Shown here in pieces: positions 52,135 to 63,600 of a stretch of 64,000 nt of DNA. The stretch comes from Halichondria panicea. Lineage: Eukaryota; Porifera; Demospongiae; Suberitida; Halichondriidae. The DNA lies in NCBI RefSeq assembly GCF_963675165.1, contig NC_087386.1, positions 2,792,169-2,856,168 of the forward strand, written 5' to 3'. Position numbers and translations under genes: made by a program. Numbering within the stretch: the stretch's first letter is position 1; every line of letters begins with the position of its first letter. The notes beneath the pieces are model-generated. The model did no database searches and had not been told where the DNA came from. It worked only from the letters and a program-made list of their open reading frames with translations.

Positions 52135-55082
52135 CACATGTTTGAGGATGGTCCTGTACTGATAAAACTGCTCCAGGATAAAGGAGGAGGTTGCCGGGGG
52201 AAGCCCAAACAGTGACCCAATAGTCCAGGTATAGTCATCCTCACTCGTCAGGTTCTCTCTGAGTGAGGAGGGGGGAAGGGAGATCAGTTATTCGGATGTG
52301 TTAATAGCGACAGTTTATTTACAGCAATTCAACAACAGTATACAATGAGATATATAATACATGACAATGTACCGTAGAAACTGAATTATTAGCGCTTACT
52401 CAACTATAAGCGTATCTTTATTTTAAGCACATGCTCAACTGCAGGCTTTTATACTCAAATTGAAGCGCTTTTCCAATTATGCGAAGGTTATTAGTGAAAT
52501 TTTAGAATTGATTCAGCTAATTTTGTTTATCTATAATTATAATAGTTAGACACTGTTTTGGAGGTGTCTTATGGGATTTAGAAGCCCAAAGGCACTGATT
52601 TAGTATCCCGAGCGTAGCGAGGGTACTACAAGTGGCTGAGGACTTCTAAATCACAGGACACCTCCAAAACAGTGTCTAGATACGGTAGTGCGCATGCACA
52701 AACCTTACCCTCGAGGCTTGACTACAATACAATTACTGTACTTGACAACGGAATAGATCTACAGTAGAACCTCGATTATCTGGACACCTTGGTTCCAGAA
52801 GCAGGCCGGATAAGTGAATATGCCGAATAGATAAACCACGCCTTGATCCACCCACTTTATTGATAAACAGCAGTGCCACATGGTTGTCTGCGCATGCGCA
52901 GAAGATAAGCAGGCATGTATCCATGGTAACAGCTGCAACGCGTTTGAGGGACACGCCTATTTTCTGATCTGATAACAAGAAAACTGCCAAGCCGGATAAT
53001 CGAGGTTCCGGATAATGGAGGGCCGGATAATCGAGGTTCTACTGTACTAGGTATACTAACTAAGTAAAGTGCAGTTATACTAAGTCTTATATAATTATAG
53101 TATACCTGCTCTGAGGCACTTTTCCCATGTACTTCCCATGTACTTCCCATGTAGATCTATCTACTATACTAGTGTCTAAGGCTACCGTAAGACCTCGATT
53201 TAAGGCGACCCTCCAAATATGCGACACCCAGGAGCTTCAGCAATTTTCTGACCTCTAAAAGTAGCGACAGCTGCGTTGACAATTATTTTTTAATGTCGCG
53301 TTCTAAATAGAGGTAAATGTAGCCACTCCCTAGCCTCGATTGTAGCCCACTGGAAAAATCAGTGTTTTTAAGCGGCCTGAAATCGAGGCAAGTAGACTCT
53401 GTAAAGTTACCTCCAATTAGATGCGACCCTCTAAATATGTGACACCAGGACTTCAATATAATTTTTCAACCTCCAAAAGATGCGACCTCTGGCTTCGTAA
53501 TTATTAAAAAGTATCGCTTTAAATCGAGATCTTACGGTAGTTAAGATAGCCTCGAGTTAGCTTGTACAGTGCATGATAGCAGGAGTACATGAATATTCAT
53601 GTACTCCTGATGATAGCTATAGCTGGTGATATCCATCTGTAAGGACTCTCTGGGCATGCTGTCACCTTGTCTGATCATGCTGAGAGAATGTGAGACATGG
53701 ATGAGGTCCTTTTATTCCAAGTTCCTGGTCAATATGAATGTTTTTATAATATGAATTTAAATGATGTAAATGAACTGTAAAACATAATAGTATGATATAG
53801 ATCCAGTTAGGGTTGCCTGCTTGCCTAGCCTTGAATCCACGCCGATTAAAATACGTATTTTTCTCATCACAGAGACATCCGGTTGCTGGGTGGGGCTCAA
53901 AATTACTGCATTATAGGCGCATTCTCGAATATAAGCGTATAGAGCTCTGCTATTGACCCTAAAAGCGCATGCGCTAATAATCCAGTTTCTACGGTACTGT
54001 TATCATTTACCAAAATCACTATAAACAAAGAAAGAACACTATACACATGCACTAGCCTCGATCCCAGGCCGAGTTTTCGCTTTTATAACGGTTAGGCGAA
54101 CAACTGCAGTTGTTCGCCTAACCGTTATAAAAGCGAAAACTCGGCCTGGGATCGAGGCTACACATGCACATGCATATCTCTAAGGCTCAGGCAGCCTTTA
54201 TCATATATAACCACAAGTGTGTGCATGGTCGGTGTCTCAAAAGGGCAAGCAGAACATGCATGCCATCAGCATCAGCTGGCTTAAAATTATGAGATTGAAC
54301 AATGAAATGAATTGGGGTGTTTCAGAAAAGCAAGTATACTGGCTTTGCTGCTGAACCTTTTGTGGATTTTCAACAGCCCATAATGCACAATGCTCAATGA
54401 ACTGGGCACTTACATTAATACCATAGCCACAATACATAAGCAGTACCTCGTTTCAATACATCAATCTCAACATCAATCTCAATACATCAATCTCAATACG
54501 AAAAAGACTTAGTACATCTCTAGGTGACATCAGGAGTGCATTAAGATGTTGATGTACTTAATATACTCCTGGTGACATTAACTAGCTATATAGTCTGGGC
54601 TCACACTTACAAGTACCTACCATCCAATGTGCATGCTCGTTACTAACATAGCTCACCTGGTACGAATGGTGTGTTGCTCCTGGAGAGGGAGGCAGTGAGA
54701 TGGTCGTACAGTCCCTCCACAGGTGGACCCCCCAGGGACTGGACACCACCACCCCATCTTTAGAGGAACGACCTGGAGAAGGAAAATAGAACACATAACG
54801 GGTATCTATACCATGAGAAAATCTAGCTGAAAAGAAACACTATACACTATGCCAAGCTGATAATTATACTGAGCAATTAGGTAACAGTCTAACTTCCTGG
54901 CTGTGACTATGACAGCCTGCATGTGGTTGTTTGTGTACACTTTATAAGTGCATGTCTGTGACTTCTGTGTGCACATTGTGAAATTCCTTGGGGCGTACAC
55001 AATTACAACACAAATTCCCTCACTCACCTGTCCAGTAGAGAGGTTCCCTCTGTTAGTGTGTGTGGACAGCTGACAAGACACA
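52135..55082 (-). CDS. three exons of an unidentified gene
   Basis: Exon-like blocks 55082-55028, 54772-54657 and 52258-52135 have canonical acceptors and donors. They join in one open frame that ends ENLTSEDDYTWTIGSLFGLP, PATSSFILEQFYQYRTILKH and V. The last block is open only in this frame and looks protein-like; the middle block is open in more than one reading, so its frame is less sure. No start or stop exon is visible: upstream lie a MITE and a satellite, and downstream only transposons. The gene could be fragmented by insertions or its other exons may be very small. I do not recognise the family. Confidence 0.35.
52547..52678. mobile_element. 132-bp fold-back MITE
   Basis: TAGACACTGTTTTGGAGGTG and its exact reverse complement form the ends. 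The middle has the short inverted pair CCCGAGCG / CGAGGGT-like. Confidence 0.75.
52762..53044. mobile_element. Tigger-type MITE 'GAACCTCGATTATC', copy 1
   Basis: A 283-bp unit, CAGTAGAACCTCGATTATC to GATAATCGAGGTTCTACTG, with TA on both sides. It is nearly identical to 60081-60379 over most of its length. The end sequence and TA duplication match the pogo/Tigger group. Confidence 0.85.
53183..53539. mobile_element. TIR MITE 'TACCGTAAGACCTCGATT'
   Basis: Ends TACCGTAAGACCTCGATTT and AAATCGAGATCTTACGGTA enclose 357 bp containing several GCGACC/GGTCGC-type motifs and a central CCTCGATTGTAGCC block. Confidence 0.75.
54053..54160. repeat. 108-bp perfect palindrome without spacer
   Basis: 54-base arms (TAGCCTCGATCCCAGGCCGA onward) are exact reverse complements and meet at CTGCAG (54104-54109). 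The arm start equals the end sequence of a dispersed TIR family (4595, 36607, 53827), so it may be two element ends joined directly. Confidence 0.9.
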
Positions 55083-55197
55083 CTGACAAATGAGAAGGCT
55101 GCACAGAGTAGCGGTAATGAATAAGAACTTTAACCCCTTTTGTACCAATGTGCCTAAGGCTCCAGGTTCACTAGTTATGAATACATACATGTACATG

Positions 55198-55521
55198 CAG
55201 TAGACTCTCGTTAATCCGGTCACCCTAGGACAGTGCAGTTTAGGTGCAATAGCGAGGTGGCCGCATTTCAGAAAGTAGTTGTGGCTAAATAGCTCAATTC
55301 TAATGACTAATTTTGCGGTTCTGTGTTGAAGACAATGAGTGTTCTCTATCATATCCGACCGTAAAATTTAAAAAATTAAATCTGGTTTGGGGCAGCCAGA
55401 GCTGACCAATATACGGAATAGCGAGGTGGCCGCATTTCAGGGCGAGTTTTGTGCAGTATTAATTGATAGCTATCAATTCGTGCTATATAATTCAGAGAAC
55501 CGGATTACCGAGAGTCTACTG
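55198..55521. mobile_element. pogo/Tigger-type MITE, third copy of the GACTCTCGTTAA family
   Basis: A 324-bp unit from CAGTAGACTCTCGTTAATCC to its mirror, with TA on the right side. Confidence 0.75.
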
Positions 55522-55740
55522 TACTAGAAACGTGACATTGTAGTGACCTAAGGGGTATACTTACAACTACTTTTGCAAATCTTAACGTCATTATGACGTT
55601 AGGGGAGAGGATCGAGATTTTGGGCTGTGATGTTAGTATTATAAATTTGGCAGATTTTGATGTTAAAGCTTGTGTAAAAATGTCACGAAATTTGCTGACT
55701 ATGCATATAATATTACTGTATACCGTGTTGTGATAATAAT

Positions 55741-57300
55741 GCGTTCTCAGGGTTCTCTACGTTCTCTTGTTCTCAGGTTCTCCGCGTTCTCATGGTTCTC
55801 CGTTCTCCTGTTCTCAGGATTCTCCACGTTCTTTTGTTCTCCGCGTTCTCATGGTTCTCCTTGTTCTCTTGTTCTCCTGTTCTCTGCATTCTCATGGTTA
55901 TCTGAGAAAGCGGAGAACTATGAGAACAGGAGAACAAGAGAAGGAGGAGAACCATGAGAACAAGAGAACCGTGAGAACGTAGAGAACCAGAGAACCATGA
56001 AAACGCGGAGAACGAGAGAATGCAGAGAACAGGAGAACTCTGAAAACAAGAGAACGCGGAGAACCGAGAGAACGGGGATAACAGGAGAACAGGAGAGCGC
56101 AGAGAACTCTGAGAACCATGCAGGAGAATAGGAGAACGCAGAGAACCATGGTAATGCAGAGAACCCTGAGAATGTGGAGAACAGGAGAACGTGGAGAACA
56201 GGAAACGCAGAGAACAGAGAGAACAGGAAAACGCAGAGAATGCTGAGAACCAGGAGAATAGGAGAACGCAGAGAACCATGCATGGTAATGCGGAGAACCC
56301 TGAGAACGTGCAGAACAGGAAATGCAGAGAACAGAGAGAACAGGAAAACGCAGAGAACCCTGAGAACCAGGAGAACGTGGAGAACAGGAGAACGCAGAGA
56401 ACCCTGAGAACCAGGAGAATAGGAGAACGCAGAGAACCATGAAAATGCAGAGAACGTGGAGAACAGGAGAACGCAGAGAATCATGAAAATGCGGAGAACG
56501 TAGAGAACCATCAGAACACGGAGAATAGAGAGAACAGGAGAACACAGAGAACCATGAAAATACGAAGAACCCTGAGAACGAGAGAACATGGAGAACCATG
56601 AGAACGAGGATAACAGGAGAACGCAGAGAACTCTGAGAACCAGGAGAATGGAGAGATGCAGAGAACGTGGAGAACCATGAGAACGTGGAGAACAGAGAGA
56701 ACAAGAGAACGCAGAGAACAAGAGAACGCAGAGAACCATGAAAATGCGGAGAACGTGGAGAACCATGAGAACGCGGAGAACAGAGAGAACAAGAGAACGC
56801 AGAAAATGCGGAGAACGTGGAGAACCATGAGAACGCGGAGAACAGAGAGAACAAGAGAACGCAGAGAACCATGAAAATACGAAGAACCCTGAGAACGAGA
56901 GAACATGGAGAACCATGAGAACGGGGATAACAGGAGAACGCAGAGAACTCTGAGAACCAGGAGAACGGAGAGATGCAGAGAACGTGGAGAACCATGAGAA
57001 CGTGGAGAACAGAGAGAACAAGAGAATGCAGAGAACCATGAAAATGCGGAGAACGTGGAGAACCATGAGAACACGGAGAACAGAGAGAACAAGAAAACGC
57101 AGAGAACCATGAAAATGCGGAGAACGTGGAGAACCATGAGAACGCGGAGAACAGAGAGAACAAGAGAACGCAGAGAACCATGAAAATACGGAGAACATGG
57201 AGAACCCTGAGAACGAGAAAATGTGGAGAACGCAGAGAACAGGAGAACATGGAGAATGCAGAGAACCATATAAGAATTAAGAGGAGAACAGGAGAACGCG
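55741..57300. repeat. AGAAC satellite with strand switch and higher-order repeats
   Basis: From 55741 to about 55905 the plus strand reads GTTCTC-type units; from about 55910 to 57300 it reads the complement, GAGAAC-type units. The basic spacing is 5-15 bp. Larger blocks recur, for example a block starting CCTGAGAACGAGAGAACATGG near 56569 again near 56887 (about 318 bp apart), and a unit of about 75 bp at 56730-56870. Long Ser/Leu/Phe/Val open frames on the minus strand (up to 495 codons) follow from the repeat and are not genes. Confidence 0.95.
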
Positions 57301-57545
57301 CAACACAGTACACAGTACACAGTACACAGTAATAATTATTATATACATGCATAGTCAGCATAATTATTTTGTGACATTTACACAAAGTAATAACCTAAAG
57401 TTTTGTTGTCAAATAAAAGCTAAATGTACATGCGGCTTTGACTCGAGGCTGTACATTACACCAATTAAAGACAATGTGCATGAACCTAATAATGCAAAAA
57501 TTATATATGTAAAGAAAGCTAAGAATTGTTGTATTTCTTAGTCCC

Positions 57546-58877
57546 TCGTACTTGTTACTCTTGATCTCCTCATGACCCAGAGAGACAGCCGATCATTATG
57601 GAGACAAAGATGAGCTCTATGATGAGCCAGTAAGCTGTGTTCCAACTGTACTTTCCCATCACATACGCCAGCCGCCATCCAGCCAACACACTCTACCAAC
57701 TGCAGATGGAGAGACAAAACATGCATTAGTGACACATGGTCACCTTCCTTTCTCCCTCCTATACGACTACTGGACAGTACTGTATAATGAAAACTTGGAT
57801 CAAAAGTAATTATAACCATTAAATTTTTCTCGTCTGTACAGAGTAGTCCCAGTTGTCTGACCCCACTGAGGTGCTGCCTTTGTTGCAAGTTTCTAAGCTG
57901 AAGGAGCCTATACATGTATAATTGGCTAAGATGCTCCCTATCATATTATACATATAGAGTCTACTGAGATCCGCTATACAGTGTGTGCGAGGCTCCTGGT
58001 CCTCCCGTGGTCGTGCTATCCCAGTATTTTGCTCCTTGTTTGCTCCTTACTAGATTAGTACCTTACATGCTTTATACATGTCCTAATTATATAAAGTAAT
58101 TATTCACTTAATTACTCCACCCACTCATTTAATATCGCATGCATGCATACTGCGAAAACCTTCAACGATCATTCAGTGAAAGTTTACCCTCGAAATAAAA
58201 TTAATTATTACACCTGCTATATAATATGGTATAAAACATTATTTTCGCCATGCGCAGACATGCATGCATGGTAACAATAATTGATTTTAAACACGTGGTA
58301 ACAAAAGATGTGCAACTGTACAAAGTACAAAAATACAAATATACATAAAACAATACACACAGCAGTAGAGTCACTGTAGCTACACTTTTAAAGCTCAGAA
58401 CAGGAACCTGGGAACATAAAGACAACAAATTAACAAACAGAAATGTACTAATTTACGTAAACAATACAATACAAGCCACTGTCACAAATCAACATAGGGA
58501 TTCCTTACAAAGAAGGCTTTAAAATTCACTAACTTTATCAATACAACACTCACCTTAAATTTAAATGCGCAGACCTGCCACCATTGCTGCAGGAAGGTTC
58601 CTCTGATGTAGAGACTCCTGCGCAATACCAAGCCCACCAACTGATTGTAGCAAGGCATCTTCTATCAGAAATGCTTGTTGTGTCTCTTGTACAGGCTGCA
58701 CAAATTGAACTCCTGGATAATTTCTAGCCTGAAACAGTCCATGATGAATAGGTACACCTGTTTCCTGCACAGGTTGCCCAAGGGGGGCTCCAGCTGCATC
58801 AAGTGGCGTCAAAAGATTCTGATCTCCTGCATGAGCTTGCAAAGCCGCATTCTGAGCTGCAGCCACTAAAGCAAGCA
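57546..58877. repeat. duplicated segment, copy B
   Basis: Counterpart of 42719-44087, same orientation, about 14.8 kb away. On its minus strand, 57685-57567 (after a TAG acceptor-like site) encodes a possible last exon ending WLIIELIFVSIMIGCLSGS and a stop, a membrane-span-like sequence. The same reading is closed in copy A. It may be a second exon of the small gene's transcript or a separate gene; this is unresolved. Confidence 0.75.
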
Positions 58878-59010
58878 CTAGGATAGCTACTAGCAGAAGT
58901 AGTAGCAGAGTTAGAGTTACTTCTAACATTAACAGTGAGGCTGGATACATTATTCTGTCTTCACAAAACTTCTCTTTAACACAAATAATGAAACATAGCT
59001 TAGTGTTCAC
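58561..59010 (-). CDS. small hypothetical membrane or secreted protein
   Basis: A frame of 149 codons; an internal start at MYPASLLMLEV (residue 21) gives 129 residues. Right after that start comes a long Leu/Val/Ala run (LTLLLLLLVAILVLALVAAA), a signal peptide or single membrane span. A tail of about 100 residues follows, with two VQPVQET-type units and the PIHHGLFQARNYPG core. No known family. A splice-donor-like AAG|GTGAGT lies 11 bases after the stop, so a 3' UTR intron is likely. The C-terminal frame is kept in the decayed copy at 43792-44087, which supports real coding. It sits between EVI5 and the unidentified exons, all on the minus strand. Confidence 0.55.
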   Translation of the reverse strand: MNTKLCFIICVKEKFCEDRIMYPASLLMLEVTLTLLLLLLVAILVLALVAAAQNAALQAHAGDQNLLTPLDAAGAPLGQPVQETGVPIHHGLFQARNYPGVQFVQPVQETQQAFLIEDALLQSVGGLGIAQESLHQRNLPAAMVAGLRI

Positions 59011-59148
59011 TTGTTTTATACACTGCGTACATTGTACAGAGTATTGGCAGACTACTTTGCAGGGAAATTCACAACAAAGTTATTCTTGTATGGAGTATGT
59101 ATACAAATGCAGATATGGAAGCAATTGTTCATATATATCTATGGATGA

Positions 59149-59206
59149 CATGAATTTCATTGCCACACTTGTTGGCACTCCCACAAGTGTGGCAATGAAA
59201 TTCATG
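59149..59206. repeat. perfect 24-bp-stem hairpin
   Basis: CATGAATTTCATTGCCACAC onward (59149-59172) and its exact reverse complement (59183-59206) surround a 10-base loop. It stands alone, just before a Tigger-type MITE. Confidence 0.85.
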
Positions 59207-59227
59207 CCCTTTAGAAACATGCAAGTA

Positions 59228-59420
59228 CAGTTCTCGGTTATCCGAACACCTTTGTCCCCGGGCCCATTCGGGTAAGTGAAATATTCGGATAATCAAAAGC
59301 TGGCTTTTTGCCAGCCACGTGGGCAATTTCCTACTGCGCATGCTCAGATTGCACTATGCTCTAGCATTCGGATAATCGAGGATTCGGATAACCGGGATTC
59401 GGATAACCGAGGCTCAACTG
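59228..59420. mobile_element. Tigger-type MITE 'CTCGGTTATCCGAA'
   Basis: A 193-bp unit, CAGTTCTCGGTTATCCGAAC to AACCGAGGCTCAACTG, with TA at both sides. The right half repeats ATTCGGATAA several times. Confidence 0.8.
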
Positions 59421-60080
59421 TACAGCAGTTTTAAGCACCCATAAATGGTAAACCACAATGTAAACCCACAATGTAAACATGGACTACATGCAGGCTAGCC
59501 TTGAGTGGTTTCTTACCAAATAAAAATTGGCCAGTGTACTAACACAACGACTATAGATCTAGCTATACAGGGTTGCAGCAATAAGGCCTACTCCACAGAT
59601 GTGATATGGAGAATGATGTACCAGAGCTGAGGTGTGTACTTGGTCTATCTCATATCACACAGAAAAAATAACTAGCAATTTGAAATGTGAACATAATTAT
59701 TGACAGCAGTGACAGCAGTGGCGTAGGAAGAGAGTTATCACTTAGAGAGCATGGAAAAAGTTTAGAAGGGGAGCTGATACGCATGTGCACACATATTAAA
59801 GTGCCTGCAAGGGGGTCTTAGGGTAGTCCCCTAAAAAAATTGCATGCTCTGGTATTGATTGGTGTATTTGGTACAATTAAAAGCTTGATCTTTGATTCAA
59901 TTGAGCTTGGGTAAAAAGCAAGCATGCAGTGTTAGGGGCCTGGTTCCTACTTTTAGTACACCATTGGACTGGACAGTACTGCAGATGGTCTCCCATTTGA
60001 GTAACCACAATTTACTACAATAGTACATTGTGGTTTTATGCTTGTGTTCATGTGTTGCAAAGGTGCTTAAAACTGCTGTA

Positions 60081-60379
60081 CAGTAGAACCTCGATTATCC
60101 GGACACCTTGGTTCCAGAAGCAGGCCGGATAAGTGAATATGCCGGATAATCAAATAGATAAACCACGCCTTGATCCACCCACTTTATTGATAAACAGCAG
60201 TGCCACATGGTTGTCTGCGCATGCGCAGAAGATAAGCAGGCATGTCTCCATGGTAACAGCTGCAACGCGCATGCGCGTTTGAGGGACACGCCCATTTTCT
60301 GATCTGATAACAAGAAAGCTGCCAAGCCGGATAATCGAGGTTCCGGATAATGGAGGGCCGGATAATCGAGGTTCTACTG
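60081..60379. mobile_element. Tigger-type MITE 'GAACCTCGATTATC', copy 2
   Basis: A 299-bp unit with TA on each side, nearly identical to 52762-53044 but 16 bp longer because it keeps a short piece (GGATAATC) and an extra CATGCGCG lost from the other copy. Confidence 0.85.
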
Positions 60380-60629
60380 TAGCTAGATCTATGACTATAT
60401 AGTCGACGCATGAATGCACTCCTGTCGACGTTTTTATCCACTCGTAGCCCCCCCTATTATTTTATGTTTGATTTACAGACCGTCTATGTAGACGTGCGCT
60501 GTTTCATTAATTGCCACATTATTATTGATGATATAATTATAAAAGATCACTTTCAGTCAATGCAAACAACAGCAAAAATTGGATAAAAAAGACATGAAAT
60601 GGAGGTAAACAACAACGTTACAGGGCTTG

Positions 60630-63600
60630 CTAGCTAGTCTCAGAGTCTTTATTGTTAATGGGAGGAGTTAACGACTGTTCAACCTGTGCTAGAATTGATG
60701 AGTCAGCATTACCAGTGGGTGGGGCATCGATGAGAGGAAAATCTGTGAGGTCAAAGTTCAGCTTGTCGTTTGATTGGAGGGTGTGACCACACTGAGGACA
60801 TGACTTGAGATCAGATAGCTGTGTGTGTGTGTGGTGTGTGGGGGGGGGGTATAAGCCTAAACATGAAAGGTTGAGTGGGTACATACATGTGTCATGCACA
60901 TTGCACATCTACAATTTAGTGGGGCATGTTCATGACTGTATTTACTGCTACATGTATAACCCGAGGCGCCGCGGGTCATAGTAGTCGGTCAGTCTGTCTG
61001 TCGTTCTAAGTCTGCTTATCTGGATGCGATAGCACCAGTGTGGATTATAACGGTCGGCATTCGGCTATTTACCGACCCAAGAACCTGAATAACCGGTCAG
61101 TTTAGCTCTGGGCTGCCACAATGACCTGCCAGTACTCGAGATGTACTTGCGCATGCGCCCTATGCATGCTGATTCAGCAAGCTAATTAGCTGCTATTGTA
61201 TGCTGATTCAGCAAGCTAAATAGCCACGTGCAAAATTAAATGATTGCAAAGTAGCTAGCTATGCCCTCTAACCGTCACTCTTCTCAGCATTTAGCTGTCG
61301 AACAGCCTAAGAAACAAGTTTATATAGGAAGAGGCAAGTCCATTGAACTGGAAAAAGATTACCAAACACTATCATGACTGTGTTGTGAATCTGAGCAAAA
61401 GAAGCACATCTACAACCAGTCCTGGTGAAGATGAGACAACCATTTCACTGGCTGAATACTTATAGGATGGTTCAATGACTAAGCTTTCACTTGTGCATAT
61501 TAATAATTAGACTGTCATATATCATAATTATTATTATTTTATTAGAATGAACGTCAATGAGCTTATGCATGGTAGATCATGTCTCAGGGCATCAGACCCC
61601 ATTAGTCAGGCCTTGCGACAGTCATGGCAGAACAAGAAACTACAATGACAGAGCATTTTGGTCATGGTCTGACATAAGTCAGTTTCTGTCAGATTTCTTA
61701 TAATCTACACTGTAGCACTGTGTTTGTACCATGGATAGCTTCAAGGCAAACAAGGTAGTAATTTTAAATTTGGCAGATTTTGATGAATAAAAGTTGAACC
61801 TACACGTTGGCCTAGATGTACACGCAGCTTTGACTCGAGTAGACTATGGAAACTAAACCTCAAATTAACGGCGAGGGTGGCGAGGGTTTGCACTTCAGTG
61901 CTCTAGTTATTAAGTTGATATAGTCACCCAAGAGACACGGCATATACATGAAAGCTCACCTTCTGCTCCAGCTTCATGATGACATTCCTAGCGGCCGTGA
62001 GCTCTTTCAACACAAACTCCTCTCTGCGCAGGGTCTTAGTCAGCTCTAGACTCTTGCCTTCTAGTTCATGAGCCGTCTCAGCACACTGCAGCTTCACTCG
62101 AGCCAGTTCATACGTGAGGTCTCCACTAAGTGATTTACTCTTCTTGCGTCTATGTGCTTTCTTGTTAGGTGTAGGGCTGGGAGCCGGTGACTGCCTCCCT
62201 ACTTCTGTAGTTTCAGGTGACATGACATCATTGCGGTCTCCGTCTTTACTACCCGTTTTGTACTTGTGTTTAGAATCATGGTCTGTCTTTTGAGAAAACT
62301 TATTGGTCAGTCTTCTCTTTAACTTTGACTTCTTTCCTTTGGTACTGACAGCCTCCATTATAATGTCTGGTTCCTGAGGGGAGATTCTTAAGGGGGTTTC
62401 CCCAGCCGAGGGGTTTTGTGATTGCGGAGGTGAGAGTGTACGATCAGGATTCCCAGAGACTGCAGGGCTAGTGCCAGGGGTTCCCACTCCAAGCTGACGC
62501 AAGACTTGCTACAGAGGGATGAAACACTATGATAACACAGAACAAGTTTTTGTGACTAATTTAAAAATAAACAGCTGTACACGTGTCATTACCTCGGCTT
62601 CTTCTCTGCACACATGCATATGCATTGGGATCTCAGACTGTAGGGTATCACCCTCCTCCTCTCTCACACACTCTCCCGCCCCCTCCACATCCTCCACATG
62701 TTTCACATCATTGTTCATAGTCGTGTCTACATTCGATGGCTTATCAGTGTTACTTTTCTCGAGAATGGCCAGTTTTCTTTCGGCAACAGATAGTTTCTTT
62801 TTGAGGATGAACATTTCCTCAGCGTCCTGTGCTAGTGCCACCTGCCCATTGATCAGTCTGTCAGCCAGCGAGGCACACTCCTGTGACAGGTACATGTTGA
62901 TACAGAAAAGCATAATAATAAAGCATCTTACATTTAATATTATAACTGTACTACTCAATGAATCAAAGTATTGTACCTTCTCCAGAGCAGAGATCCTCTG
63001 TGCCATGTTGGTGTTCTCAGTCTGCAGTCTCTGTGTGTGGGAGGAGTGACTACTCAAACCAAACACAAACCAAATACCATAATAATTTTTGTGGGGTAAA
63101 AATTCGTTATTTTCATAGTCAAGCTGACCTCCACGAAATTTTAACGTAGGCGTGGCTTACCGTAACGTATGAATGCAGTGCAGGCAACGAGACTTAACGA
63201 AATTTATACTGATGAAAATCACTGGTTATCAAAATTTTTACCCCACGAAGATTAACTGCTATACGGTATGACATTGAGTCAGTGCTCTATCTAGTGAGGG
63301 GGGTCCGGGGTCTTCCCTTGGGAAAAACGTTGATGGTAGACCCTTTCTAGTTTTAAATTAAGAATTTACAGACTAGTGGAGGGGGGGAAGCTGAAGAAGC
63401 TCCCTCCCCCCCACTGGATAGAACCCTGATTGTATAGTTGCTCCTACGTGTATGTACACTGTACGTATGCACTGAGGAGAACATAGGTTAACTCACAGAG
63501 ATCTCTTTGCCATCGTGAGCCTCCTTCTCTTTACGAGACGAATATTCCTTCTCCAGTCTGGACAGGGTGGAATGAGAGAGACAACAAATTAGTAACAAAG

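Larger units (their letters stand above)
52370..53996. mobile_element. TIR element carrying three nested MITEs
   Basis: TACCGTAGAAACTG at 52370 and its mirror ending at 53996 (both followed inward by ATTATTAGCGC or a near match) form the outer ends, 1.63 kb apart. Inside are a 132-bp fold-back (52547-52678), a Tigger-type MITE (52762-53044) and another TIR unit (53183-53539). Confidence 0.65.

Noticed and set aside
55741-57300. Possible CRISPR array or telomeric repeat
   Set aside because: There are no spacers between constant repeats, the unit varies, and the genome is eukaryotic.
55898-57385. Long minus-strand open frames (495, 426 and 269 codons) of Ser/Leu/Phe/Val
   Set aside because: They are the translation of the AGAAC satellite; all frames are open because the repeat lacks stops, and the composition is pure repeat.
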